Source: Symsagittifera roscoffensis (lineage: Eukaryota > Xenacoelomorpha > Acoela > Convolutidae). Taken from it: a stretch of 62,000 bases of DNA. This document shows, one piece after another, positions 1-13,300 of the stretch. Position numbers and translations under genes: made by a program. The notes under the pieces were generated by a model, which ran no database searches, was not told the DNA's origin, and worked only from the letters and a program-made list of their open reading frames with translations. The DNA is taken from contig NC_087062.1 of NCBI RefSeq assembly GCF_963678635.1, positions 48,580,552 through 48,642,551 on the forward strand, written 5' to 3'. Position 1 is the first letter of the stretch; every line of letters starts with the position of its first letter.

Positions 1-620
1 TATTAATTTTAAAAAAATCACAATTTTTCAAAACCCTTTCTTAATCCAGGTTTTGTGCCATAGAGTTGTGACAACCTATTGGTTTTCAAATCAGTTTTTG
101 CCATGAAAGATGAATGAAAGAGCTTAATTTTGGTATATAATGGACTCCTAAAATCGAAGAGAATGTGACGATATGTTTTTTTAATTAAAATTTTTCTTTT
201 TTTCGGGCTTCGGGCTCGCTCCAAATACTGGCCTAAATTTTTTATTTTTTCTCAATATTATTGCATCTGATTATAGCTATTGCAAGAACAACAACAGAGC
301 CTAACTTTGATGTAAAAAACGTCTCCAAATTCCAAATGAATGGGACGATATTATTTTTTTAATTAAAAAATTTTTTTCCGGCATCCGGCTCGCTCCAAAG
401 ATTGGCTTCAATTTTAATGTTATCTTAGTGATTTTTGTAATCTGTTAAAAGCTATCGGAGATACATTAGTGGAAATTAACTTTGTTATATAAAACGATTC
501 CAAAATCGAATTGATTGTGACGATATAATTTATTGAATTTAAAAAAAAAACTTTTTTCGGGCTTCAGGCTCTTTTTTCGGGCTTCAGGCTCTCTCCTAAG
601 ATTGGCTGCAACTGTTTATT
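1..620. repeat. ~177-bp tandem repeat, block 1
   Basis: About three AT-rich units with a GC-richer core reading CGGGCTCGCTCC or a close variant; cores start near 215, 389 and 589. Each unit also has an 'aacagagctt' stretch and a 'gtgacgatat' stretch. The third unit contains an extra tandem copy of its core (about 550-590). Positions 1-430 match 1475-1890. No protein is supported here. Confidence 0.75.
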
Positions 621-1474
621 TAGGCTATTTTTGTGCTCCTACCCGGTTCTCAACTTCGAAGACACTTTTACTGCTCGTCTCGCGCTGTTTTTTTTTCAAA
701 CCTCAAATTGAAGAGTTTACAATCCTCAAAATGGCGTGTTAATTTCGATATAGTTTTCTAGTGTTGATAATTTTCATCGACAATTTCTTTAAATAATGCC
801 ATAATTTTCTTGTTTTTATACAACTCTGGTGCAATTGAGACAATTACATTTCCTAAACTCATTGATTGTTAGCAGGGTAATGATTGAAGTTGCAGAATGG
901 TTAGTTGGGCGAGGTACAACCCGATTTTTCAGGTTTTTTTAAAATGTTTATTGCAAGAGTTATCATTTTTTAAGTTTGAAATAGTCTATTCTGTTTTTGA
1001 ACTATTTTATTTCACTCGTAATTACAGTTAAAGAACTTAATTCGATGCATGAAAACTACCAACATTTAAAAAAAAAATCAAAGTTTTTAAAAACGGTCAT
1101 TTCGACATGCTGCTTTGGGTGTGCACTTTTTGTGTTTGCCTAACCTAAAATAAATTTCACAGTTTTTCTTACAAAAGTCTTTCAGGGATGAGATATCCAG
1201 AAAAAATGTCGCAACTGGTTGATACGCATTCAGTTTTGTTATAGATGTGCGTTAACAGCTATATTTCTGGATGAAAATGATCGTAAGGTCAGTTTGGGGG
1301 ACCGTATTTGGCCTGAAATATCGCTTCAAAAAATATTCTGCCCTTTTTATCATAAAGAAAACAGTATTTTTCTCTGCAATTTGTGGCAATCGTTAGAACT
1401 TCAACAGGGCTAATTTTTGATGTATAATGGGTTCCTAAAACGTGGTTATGAAGATACTAGTTTAAAAAAAAAAA
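621..1474. other. Unannotated AT-rich spacer
   Basis: This lies between two blocks of the same tandem repeat. I see no extended ORF with recognisable motifs, no RNA gene and no mobile-element termini. The short open stretches at 533-742 and 1219-1413 lack any domain signal. Confidence 0.5.
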
Positions 1475-2830
1475 ATTTTTTTTCAAAATCCCTGCTCGGC
1501 ACAGGTTTTGTGTCATAGAAATGTGAAAACTTATTAGTTTTCAAATCTGTTTTTTTGCCATCAAGAGAGAAATAACAGAGCTTAATTTTGATGTATAATA
1601 CGCTCCTAAATTGGAAGGGAAGGTAACGATATGATTTTTTAAAGTAAAATGTTACTTTTTTTCGGGCTTCGGGCTCGCTCCAAAGATTGGCTCAAATTTT
1701 CAATTTTTCTTAATATTTTTTGCAATCTGTTTATAGCTATCGCAAGAACAACAAAAGATCCCAACTTTGATACATAAAATGTTTCTTTATTTGAAGTGAA
1801 TGTGACGATAAAAAGTTTTTAAGTAAAAAAAAAACATTTTTTCGGGCTTATGGCTCGCTCCTAAGATTAGCTTAAAATTTTGTTTCAAATTATTATTTTT
1901 TGCTATCTGTTTATAGCATTGGCAAGTCCAAAAACAGAGCTGAATTTTGATATATAAAACTTTTCTAAAATCGACGTGAATGTGACTATATATTTTTTTT
2001 TAGGAAAAAATACACCTTTTTTCGGGCTTCTGGCTCGCTCCTAAGATTAGCTTAAAATTTTGTTTTAAATTTTTATATTTTTGCTATCTGTTTATAGCTT
2101 TCGCAAGAACAAAAACAGAGCTGAATTTTGAATTATAAAACGTTTCTAAATTCGACACGAATGTGACTATATTTTTTTTTAGGAAAAAATACACCTTTTT
2201 TTGGGCTTCTGGCTCGCTCCTAAGATTAGCTTAAAATTTTGTTTCAAATTATTATTTTTTGCTATCTGTTTATAGCATTGGCAAGACCAAAAACAGAGCT
2301 GAATTTTTATATATAAAACGTTTTTAAATTCGACGTGAATGTGACTATATTTTTTTTAGGAAAAAATACACCTTTTTTCGGGCTTCTGACTCGCTCCTAA
2401 GATTGGCTAAAATTTTAGTTTACAATGTTTTTTTTTCTTTCTATCTTATTATAGCTATCGGAATTAACATAACAGAGCTTCATTTTGATTTTTCAAACGT
2501 TCCGTAATTCGAAGTGAGTGTGACGATATTTGTTTTTTTTTGAGTAAAAAAAAACCTTTTTTTTCGGGCTTCAGGCTCGCTCCTTAGAATGGCTTAAATT
2601 TTTGATTCAACTTAAATTTAAATGCAATCTGTTTAAAGATATGGTCATAACAGTAATAGAGCTTCGTTTTGGTATACGAAACATCCCATATTTTGATGTG
2701 GTTGTCGCGATATATTTTTACAAGTAAAAAAAAACATTTTTGGGGCTCCTGGGTCCATCAGCTAGCCTGAATTTTTATAAATCTTTTTTTTTGCAACCTG
2801 TTTGTTGATAAGAATAACATAAACTGATTT
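1475..2830. repeat. ~177-bp tandem repeat, block 2
   Basis: Seven to eight units of the repeat seen at 1-620. Core CTCGCTCC copies start at about 1674, 1854, 2034, 2213, 2390 and 2575, giving spacings of 177-185 bp. The units at 1854-2390 are more alike than the outer ones, as expected for recent local expansion. The last copy, near 2740, is degenerate. Confidence 0.8.
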
Positions 2831-3114
2831 GCTACAGTTGGGATGATGTTTTTTGCCTCTTAACTTCAAAAATTTTACATTTTATGTCAATAATATGCCG
2901 ATATTTTGGTTTGGGTGTTAGACCTGCTCTTGTTGAAATTTAATATTTTTTGAATATCAATAATGGGGAGACATGTTTACTTGGGTTGTTTCAGTGTTTG
3001 TGTTGTATTAGCGTCGGCCTAATTTGTTCGTACTTTTCAGATTCAATCGAAATGTAGCACTGCATTATATGCTTAGAATTGGATATGGCTGACCTCTATC
3101 CATGCATTTATGTC

Positions 3115-4108
3115 GAGCTTATTTTACAATTACTTTAGTCATTACAACGCATCAAGAAGAAAATCGAAAAATATCGTTAGAAGAGCCTGCTCCAGAGGAA
3201 CTGTACTATGAAGAATATTTTTTTTATTTAATCATTTTTGATGAATCTATTCAATTGCTGAGCAGTAACCTTCAAGATGATTCGTATCTGTCTATCCGAG
3301 TTGTACGATCAGTATTGTTTTCGCGGATCATTCCGCATATATCTCAATTGAGAAAAAGGAACAGTTTGCAAAGTCTCAAGAATGAATGTCTGCTAACACG
3401 TACTGAATTCTTTATATTGTTTAAATTTAATGAATGCATGAGTATAATGAGTTTCGATCACACCTTGTTTTAATAGGCCTTCTCGTTTCTGATTTTTCCC
3501 CTTGACAGTACTCCTATGAGCACATTTTAATGTTAACATTCTCATATTTGATAGGTTCTGCTTAAGTCTTGAGAAGTAGGAAGGAATTTATGGTTTGATT
3601 TGCTCCTTTGCTTCCTTTCACTATCTGACTGAAATATCGCGCCTGATTTGTGTACCATTTTAACAAGTGTCTATAAGGCATCCTAGGTAATATAAAAACT
3701 GAAAATACAATCCTTCAAACCATAATAATGATCGGTTAGATATCATTTTCCCATAATTTATTGTACAACCTAACTAAATTGTCATGTCAACTCTGGTACA
3801 TTTGATGATTTCCCCCCTTGTTTTTCGAACTTATCTTGGTGTTTCTGTAAGTTGGAACAAAGACACATGCCTGAAACCCCTAAAAATCATGTTCACCATA
3901 CTTTGTAGTATGCTAGAAAGCGTTTCGACTAATATTGGGCTTCTCTTCAAAAAAACGGAGTTTTTTCTGTCGCTCTCTGTTACAAATTTCTTGCGCAGTT
4001 TTTTTTTCCATTTTCACGGATACTTGCAGGCTACCCTAGATAGCTCGATGAGCTTAAAGTTCATTCATGAATCAATCCAGTCCTGTTGACGACCGACGTG
4101 GCATCAGT
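3115..4108 (+). repeat. ~1-kb direct repeat, copy A, with an open-frame fragment
   Basis: This matches 6411-7382 at an offset of about 3.29 kb. It holds an open frame (3102-3473 as it stands). The C-terminal 70 residues or so are conserved in the other copy: both contain DDSYLSIRVVRSVLF and end in MSFDHTL plus one residue. I recognise no family. The downstream half belongs to the ~360-bp repeat family that follows. The conserved frame suggests a decayed coding segment carried in a larger repeat unit, but conservation could simply reflect recent duplication. Confidence 0.6.
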
Positions 4109-7100
4109 TTTTAGAAAAGGCTACTTATCTTAGCTGACTTCTGATGATTTTAGCTGACTTCTGATGATTTCCCCCCTTGTTTTTCGATAAATTTCCGGTT
4201 TTTCTGTAGTTGGAACAAAGACATATGCCTGAAAATTATTTTGACGAAAATTTGCAGTACGGTTGAAGGTGCTTGTGCTCAAAGTAGGGCCTCTCTTTTA
4301 AAATATTTAGCTATTTTGTGTCGCTCTCTGTAAAAAAACTTTTGCGCATGATTTTTTTCATTTTCACGGATACTTGTAGGCTACCCTAGATAGCTCGATG
4401 AGCTTAAAGTTCATTCATGAGTCAATCCATTCATGTTGACGACTAAAATCAAAATGTGCCATCAGTTTTCAGAAAGAGGCTGTTTATCTTAGCTGACTTG
4501 TCATGTCTACTCTGGTTATTTTCGATAATTTTCCCCCTTGTTTTTCGAACGTATCTTGTTTGTTTTTCTATAAGTTGGAACAATGACACAACCCTGAAAC
4601 CCCTAAAAATCATATTCACGATAGTTTGAAGTACGCTAGAAAACGTTTCGGTTCAAAATAATCCTTCTTTTGAAAAAATGTGGGTTTTTTCTGTCGCTCT
4701 CTGTAACAATTTAACAAATTTCTTGCGCATAGTTTTTTTTCGTATTCAAGGATACCTGTAGGCTACCCTAGATTACTTGATGAGCTGGAAATTCACCCAT
4801 GGCCTTTTTATGCCATTTTAACGACCGAGTTGTCATCAACACCAAAAAACGCATTTTGACCCAAACTAACATGTCATGTAAACTCTGATACTTTTGATGA
4901 TTTTTTCCCCTTGTTCTTCCAACCTGAGTTGACATGACAATTTAGGTAGGGTAAAAAGCTTTTTCCTAATTTTGATGTCAAGATGGTCCTTAGCAATGCT
5001 GGATTGATACATGAATGACCTTAGAGCTCATCAATTTATTTAGCGTAGCCCATAGGTATCCGTGAAAATGGAAAAATCGTGCCCAAAAATTTTGTTACAG
5101 AACGGCACAGAAAAAATCTAACTATTTCTTATAGAGAAGTCCTATATTGAGCCAAAAAGCTTCGTAACATAACGCTGACTAATGTGAGTATGACTTCTCG
5201 GGGTTCAGTCGTGTTTCTATTTCCAGCTTATGAGAAACAAGTTATGTTCGAAAAACAATGGGAAAGAATCATCAAGAGTACCAGAGTTGACTTGACATGT
5301 TAGGTAGGGTAAATACCCTCTTTCTAGGATCTGGTTCCGATTCTATCGTGAGCGTAGCCACAAAATATCTTGGCTGAAATTTCAGCTCATCAAATTATCT
5401 AGGGTAGCCTACATATATCCGTGAAAATGAAAAAAAATCATGCGAAAAAATTTTGTCATAGATTACGACAGAAAAACAATTTGTTTTAAAGAAAAGCACA
5501 ATATCGAGCCCAAATGCTTTTTCGCGTATCCCAGACTAGCATGAATAACTTTTCGAGTGATTTGAATTTTGGGTCTTTGTGCCGACCAACAGAAAAAAAA
5601 ACAAGATAGGTTCGAAAAACAAGGGGGAAAATCATCAACAGTACCAGAATTCACATGACTTATTAGGTCGTGTTAAAATCGGGTTTTCATGACAATTCAA
5701 TAGTTAGCATGGTCAGGTTGATTCATGGATGATTTTTCAGCTCATCAGATTATCTAGGATAGCCTAGAGTTATCCGTTAAAATAAAAATGCATTCTAGCA
5801 TACTGCAGATTAGCGCGAGTTTAACTTCTAGATTTTTTTGGCTTTTTTCTAGGTTCCAACTTACAGAAAAAACGAAATAGGTTCGAAAAACAATGGGAAA
5901 AAATCATCAAAAGTACCAGAAATGGCATGACATGTTAGATAGGGTTGATATCCACTTTCTGAGATTTGACGACAATTAGATAGTTAGCATGGTCAGGTTG
6001 ATTCTTGGATGAACTTTCAGCTCATCAGGTCAGGTAGGAAAATGAAAATTGTAAACTGCTTTTTGCGCATGATTTTTTTCAATTTCACTGATATGTGCAG
6101 GCTACCCAGATAACATGATGAGCTCCAAGTTCAATCAGGAATCAATCCGGTCGTGTTTACGTCCGCTTTGGCATCAGTTTCCAGAAAAAGCTATTTATCT
6201 TAGCTTACTCGTCATGTGAAATCTGATACTTCTGATGATTTTTCCCTTTGTTTTTCGAACATGTTTCGGTTTTTCTGCAGTTGGAACACCATGTGGTTGT
6301 CACGATATGTTTTTTCCAATTAAAAAAAAACAATTTTGGTGCCTTAATTTTTAAAAATATGTTTTTTTTTGCAACCTGCTTGTTGATATGTCTATCTATG
6401 CAATTCAAGCGAGCTTAATTTACAATTACTCAAGTCATTACAACGCATCAAAAATAAAATTGAAAAACAACGTTAAAAGAGCCTGCTCTGGAGGAACTGT
6501 ACTAAGAAGAGTATATTTTTTTATTTAATCATTTTGATGAATCTATTCAATTGCTGAGCAGTAACATTCAAGATGATTCGTATCTGTCTATCCGAGTTGT
6601 ACGATCAGTATTGTTTTTGCGGGTCATTCGGCATATATCTCATTCGAGAAAAAGGAACGAAGTTGCAAAGCCTCAAGAAGAATGTCTGCTAACACGTACT
6701 GGATTCTTTGTATTGTTGAAATTTAAGGAATACATAAGTATAATGAGTTTCGATCACACTTTGATTTAATATGCCTGTTCGTTTCTGATTATTTCCCCGT
6801 GACAGTACTTCTCTGAGCACATTTTAATGCTATGATTCTCATATTCGATATGTTCTGCTTAAGTCTTGAGAAGCAGGAAGGAACTTACGATTTGATTTGC
6901 TCCTTTTATCACTATCTGACTGAAATGTCGCGCCTGATTTGTGTACCATATAAACAAGTGTCTATAAGCCATCCTAGCTAATATAAAAACTGAAAATGTA
7001 ATCCTTTAAACCGTAATATTGATCGGTTAGATATCATTTTCATATAACTTATTGTACAACCTAACTAAATTTTCATGTCAGCTCTGGTACATTTGATGAT

Positions 7101-10100
7101 TTCCCCCCTTCTTTTTCAAACGTATCTTGGTTTTTCTGTAAGTTCGAACGAAGACACATGCCTGAAACCCCTATAAATCATGTTCACGATAGTTTGTAGT
7201 ATACTAGAAAGCGTTTCGACTAATATAGGGCTTCTCTTCAAAAAATGGAGTTCTCTGTAATAAATTTCTTGTGCAGTTTTTTTTTGTTTTCACGGATACT
7301 TGTAGGCTACCCTAGATAGATCGCTCAGCCTAAAGTTCATTCATGAATCAATCAGTCATGTTGACAACCGATGTGGCATCAATTGCTTTTTCCAAAATTT
7401 GATCTCAAATTGGTCCTCAGCAATGCCGGATTGATACATGAATGAACTTAGAGCTAATCAAGATATTTAGCGTAGCCCATAGGTATCCGTGAAAATGGAA
7501 AAATCGTGCCCAAAGATTGTTACAGAGCGGCACAAAAAATCTAACTATTTTGTATAGAGAACCCCTATTTTGAGCCGAAATGCTTTGTAGCATAACGCTG
7601 ACTAATGTGAGTATGACTTCTTGGGGTTCAGTCGTGTTTCTATTTCCAGCTTATGGAAAAAACAAATTAGGTTCGAAAAACAATGGGAAAGAATCATCAA
7701 GAGTACCAGAGTTGACATGACATATTAGGTAGCGTGAAGATTTAGTTCCGATTCCATCGTGAGCGTAGCCAGAAAATTTCATGGCTGAAGTTTCAGCTCA
7801 TCAAATTATCTAGGGTAGCCTATATGTATCCGTGAAAATGAAAACAAAAATCATGCACAATAAGTTTGTTATAGATTACGACAGAAAAAATCAATTTCCA
7901 GAAGAAAAAAAATTTTCCCCTACCTGGTCACTTCATTTCGGGTACTTTTGATGATTTTTCCCATTGTTTTTTCGAAGCTCAGCTGACACGACCATTTAGG
8001 TAGGGTGAATAGCCTTCTTCTGAAAATTGATGCAGTATCGGTCGTCAATCTGAATGGATTGATTCATGAATGAACTTTCAGGTCATCAAGTTATCTATAG
8101 TAGCACACAGCTATCAATGAAAATGAAAAAAGTCATGCGCAAAAAATTTGTTACAGCTCTATAAAAAAAAAACCTAAAACTTAATAACAGAGAAGCGCTG
8201 TATTGAGCCGAATTGTTTTATAGTTTAATGCAGAATAGCACGAGTATGATTTCTGGGGGTTTCAGGCTTGATTCTAGTTTCCAACTTTAAGAAAAAACAA
8301 GATAGGTTCGAAAAGCAACAGTGAAGAATCTTAAAAGTACCAGAATTCAGCTGACGTGTTAGTTCGGGTTAAAATCCTCTTTCTGAGAGTTGATGGTAAT
8401 TCAGTCTATAGTATGATTAGGTTGATTCCTGGATGAACTATCAGCTCATCAGATTATCTAGGATAGCCTAGATTTATCCGTTAAAATCAAATTTAATACA
8501 GCGCTGTAGAAAAAACCTATTTTTTTCATAGAGAAGCGCCATGATGAGATGAAATGGTTTCTAGAATACTGAAGATTAGCGCGAGTTTGACTTCCAGTTT
8601 TTTCGGCATCTTTTTAGGTTCCAACTTACAGAAAAAACGTGGTAGGTTCGAAAAAAACAATGGGAAAAAATCAACAAAAGTACCAGAGTTGACATGACAT
8701 GTTAGGCAGGGTTTATATCATCTTTCTGAGGGTTGATGACAATTCGGTCGTTAGCATGGTCGGGTTGTTTCTTGGATGAATTTTCAGCTCAATAGGTTAT
8801 CTAGGAAAACGAAAAATGTCATACTTGTAGGCTATCCTAGATAGCTCGATGAGCTCAAAGTTCATTCAAGAATCAATCCAATCATCAGTTTCCAGAAAAA
8901 GACTTTTAAATCTAGCTGACTTGTCATGTCAACTCTGGTAATTCTGATGTTTTCCCCCTTGTTTTTCGAATGCATCTTTGTTTTTCTCTAAGTTGGAACA
9001 AAGACAAAAGCCTGAAACCTCCAAAAATTGTGTTCATGATAGTTTGTACTACGCTCGTTTTGGATAAAATAGGGCTTCTGTTTCAAAAATGGCGCTTATT
9101 CTGTTGCTCTGTATGTTTTTTTTTCATTTTTACGGATACCTGCAGGCTACCCTAGATAAATTCATGAGCTCAAAGGTCATTCATGAATCGATCCAGTCAT
9201 ATTTTTGACCGATTTGTCATCAGTTTTTGGGAAAAAGGTATTCACTCTGGACTAACTTGTCATGTCAACTCTGGTACTTTTGATGATTTTTCCTATTGTT
9301 TTTTCGAACCTGAGTTGACATGATCATTTAGGTAGTTTTCCCGCCTTGTTTTGCGAACGTGCTTAGGTTTTCTAGTTGGAAAAAAAGCGTATGCCTGAAA
9401 CCCCTAAAATCATTTTTACGAAAATTTGCAGTACGCTAGAAAACGTTTTTTTTCAAATTAGGGCCTCTTCTTGGAATAAGTTAGCTTTTTTCTGTCGCTC
9501 TCTAACAAATTTTTTTGCGCATGAAATTTTTCGTTTTCTCAGATACATGTAGGCTACCGTAGCTAGCTCGATGTGCGCAAAGTTTGTTCATGAAACAATC
9601 CAATAATTTTAAAGACCGATTTGGCATCAGTTTCCAGAAAAAAAGTTTTTCCCTACCATGTCATGTCAACTCGGGTACTTTTGATGTTTTTTCGAACCTG
9701 AGTTGACATGATCATTTAGGTAGGGTGAAAAGCCTTCTTCTGAAAATTGATGCATTTCGGTCGTCAATCTGAATGGATTGATTCACGAATGAACTTTGAT
9801 CTCATCAAAAAATCTAGGGTAGCCCACAGGTATCCGTGAAAAAGAGAAGTCATGCGCATAAAATTTGTTACAGCTCTGTAGAAAAAAACCTTCATACTTT
9901 TTAATAGAGAAGCGCTATATTGAGCCGAATTAGTTTATAGCTTAATGCAGATTAGCGCAAGTATGAATTCTGGGGGTTTCAGGCTTGTTTCTAGTTTCCA
10001 ACTTAAAGAAGAACAAAAAGTTTGAAAAATAATGGGAAAGAATCTTCAGAAGTACCAGAATTCACATGACTTGTTAGGTCGTGTTTAAATACTCTTTCTG

Positions 10101-10330
10101 AGAGTTGATGACATTTCAGCCATTAGCATGATCAAGTTGATTCATGGATGAACTTTCAGCTCATCAGATTTTCTGTGTTAGCCTAGACTTATCCGTGAAA
10201 AAGAAAAAAATCATGCGCAAAAAATTCAATAATGCGCTATGGAAAAAACCTAGTTTTTTTAGAGAAGCGCTATGATGGAATGCGTTCTTGCATAAGCGCG
10301 ATTTTGACTTCTAGATTTTTCTGGCTTGGA
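3780..10330. repeat. ~360-bp repeat family in both orientations
   Basis: Units begin near a 'catgtcaactctggta' stretch, contain 'ccccttgtttttcgaac', 'gtcgctctctgta' and 'ggctaccctagata', and end near 'ggcatcagttt'. Forward copies lie around 3780-4860, 7075-7390 and 8810-9700. Reverse-complement copies (recognised by 'agttgacatgaca' and 'tagggtagcc') lie around 4920-6050, 7390-8790 and 9690-10320. Head-to-head and tail-to-tail junctions therefore give long imperfect palindromes. No TIR/TSD-bounded element could be delimited and no protein is supported. Confidence 0.7.
6411..7382 (+). repeat. ~1-kb direct repeat, copy B
   Basis: Second copy of 3115-4108, diverged by substitutions and small indels. 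The shared open-frame fragment runs about 6551-6769 here. Upstream, at 6290-6370, is a piece resembling the end of the ~177-bp repeat region (2690-2800). The duplicated unit therefore originally spanned the junction between the two repeat families. Confidence 0.6.
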
Positions 10331-13300
10331 ACTGTTTGACTAAGCGGTCTTCAGTTCTGTTCTTAGAACGTGCGGAGCTTACTTGTTGCGCCTTTGGTCT
10401 CTTCAGCAGACTCAGAAGTCTTTTCGGTCTTCACTGAGCATGTTGGAACTGTTTGGCTAGCCAATTTTCCCTACTGTTTTTGGACTTACTTGGAATGTAG
10501 CATTGCGGCTTTGCTTTAAAGCAAACTGAGAAGTCTTTTCGGGCTTCAGTTTGCAAGTTGGAACTTTTTGTCTGTCCGGTCTTCAGTTCTGCTTCAATAC
10601 CCTGTGGGATTTGCAATTGCGCTTTTTCACTTCAGCAAGCTGTGAAGTCTTTTCGGACTTCATTTTTCTTGTTAGAACTGTGCGGTTGCCTACTTTTTTT
10701 TCTGTTTTCTTGGATTATGTCGGAATGAAGCATTGCGGCTTCGTTCTCTTAAGCAAATTGTGAAGTTTTGTCGGGCTTCAGTTTGCTAGTTGGAATTTTT
10801 TGGCTGTCCGGTCTTCAGTTTTGCTTCTGTACCCTGTGGGATTTGCAATTGCGCTTGTTCACTTCAGCAAACTGTGAATTCTTTTCGGACTTCAGTTTGC
10901 TCGTTAGAACTGTGCCGTTGCCTACTTTTCTTTTCTGTTTTTTAGATTATGTCAGAATGAAGCATTGCGGCTTCGTTCTCTTAAGCAAATTGTGAAGTTT
11001 TGTCGGGCTTCAGTTTGCAAGTTGGAACTTTTTGGGTGTCCGGCCCTCAGTTCTGCTTCTATACCCTGTGGGATTTTTAATTGCGCTTGTTGACTTCACC
11101 AAACTGTGAAGTCTTTTCGGACTTCAGTTTGCTCGTTAGAACTGTGCGGTTGCCTACTTTTCTTTTCAGTTTTTTGGATTATGTCGGAATGAAGCATTGC
11201 GGCTTCGTTCTCTTAAGCAAATTGTGAAGTTTTGTCGGGATTCAGTTTGCAAGTTGGAACTTTTTGGCTGTCCGATCCTCATTTCTGCTTCTATACCCTG
11301 TGGGATTTTTAATTGCGCTTGTTCACTTCAGCAAACTGTGAAGTCTTTTCGGACTTCAGTTTGCTCGTTAGAAATGTGCGTTTGCCTACATTTCTTTTCA
11401 GTTTTTTGGATTATGTCGAATTGAAGCATCGCGGCTTCGTTCTCTTAAGCGAATTGTGAAGTTTTGTCGGGCTTCAGTTTGCAAGTTGGAACTTTTTGAC
11501 TGTCCGGTCCTCAGTTCTGCTTCTATACCCTGTGGGATTTTTAATTGCGCTTGTTCACTTCAGCAAACTGTGAAGTATTTTCGGACTTCAGTTTGCTCGT
11601 TAGAACTGTGCGTTTCCCTACATTTCTTTTCAGTTTTTTGGATTATGTCGGAATGAAGCATTGCGGCTTCGTTCTCTTAAGCAAATTGTGAAGTTTTGTC
11701 GGGATTCAGTTTGCAAGTTGGAACTTTTTGGCTGTCCGTTCCTCAGTTCTGCTTCTATACACCGTGGGATTCGCAATTGCGCTTGTTCACTTCAGCAAAC
11801 TGTGAAGTCTTTTCGGACTTCAGTTTGCTTGTTAGAACTGTGCGGTTACCTACTTTTCTTTTCTGTTTTTTTGGATTATGGTGGAATGAAGCATTGCGGC
11901 TTCGTTCTCCTAAACAAATTGTGAAGTCTTGTCGGGCTTCAGTTTGCAACTTGGAATTTTTTGGCTGTCCGGTCTTTATTTCTGCTTCTGTACCCTGTGG
12001 GACTGCAATTGCGCTTGTTCACTTCAGCAAACTGTGAAGTCTTTTCGGATTTCAGTTTGATCGTTAGAACTTTGCGTTTGTCTACTTTTCTTTTCTGTTT
12101 TTTGGATTATGTCGGAATGAAGCACTGAGGCTTCGTTCTCTTAAGCAAATTGTGAAGTTTTGTCGGGCTTCAGTTTGCAAGTTGGAACTTTTTGGCTGTC
12201 CGTTCCTCAGTTCTGCTTCTATACCCTGTGGGATTTGCAATTGCGCTTGTTCACTTCAGCAAACTGTGAAGTCTTTTCGGACTTCAGTTTGCTTGTTAGA
12301 ACTGTGCGGTTACCTACTTTTCTTTTCTGTTTTTTGGATTATGTTGGAATGAAGCCTTGCGGCTTCGTTCTCTTAAACAAATTGTGAAGTCTTGTCGGGC
12401 TTCAGTTTGCAACTTGGAATTTTTTGGCTGTCCGGTCTTTATTTCTGCTTCTGTACCCTGTGGGACTGTAATTGCGCTTGTTCACTTCAGCAAACTGTGA
12501 AGTCTTTTCGGATTTCAGTTTGCTCGTTAGAACTTTGCGGTTGTCTACTTTTCTTTTCTGTTTTTTGGATTATGTCGGAATGAAGCACTGCGGCTTCGTT
12601 CTCTTAAGCAAATTGTGAAGTTTTGTCGGGCTTCAGTTTGCAAGTTGGAACTTTTTGGGTGTCCGGTCCTCAGTTCTGCTTCTATACCCTGTGGTATTTT
12701 TAATTGCGCTTATTCACTTCAGCAAACTGTGAAGTCTTTTCGGACTTCAGTTTGCTCGTTAGAACTGTGCGTTTGCCTACATTTCTTTTCAGTTTTTTGG
12801 ATTATGTCGAATTGAAGCATCGCGGCTTCGTTCTCTTAAGCAAATTGTGAAGTTTTGTCGGGCTTCAGTTTGCAAGTTGGAACTTTTTGGGTGTCCGGTC
12901 CTCAGTTCTGCTTCTATACCCTGTGGTATTTTTAATTGCGCTTATTCACTTCAGCAAACTGTGAAGTCTTTTCGGACTTCAGTTTGCTCGTTAGAACTGT
13001 GCGTTTGCCTACATTTCTTTTCAGTTTTTTGGATTATGTCGAATTGAAGCATCGCGGCTTCGTTCTCTTAAGCGAATTGTGAAGTTTTGTCGGGCTTCAG
13101 CTTGCAAGTTGGAACTTTTTGACTGTCCGGTCCTCAGTTCTGCTTCTATACCCTGTGGGATTTTTAATTGCGCTTGTTCACTTCAGCAAACTGTGAAGTA
13201 TTTTCGGACTTCAGTTTGCTCGTTAGAACTGTGCGTTTCCCTACATTTCTTTTCAGTTTTTTGGATTATGTCGGAATGAAGCATTGCGGCTTCGTTCTCT

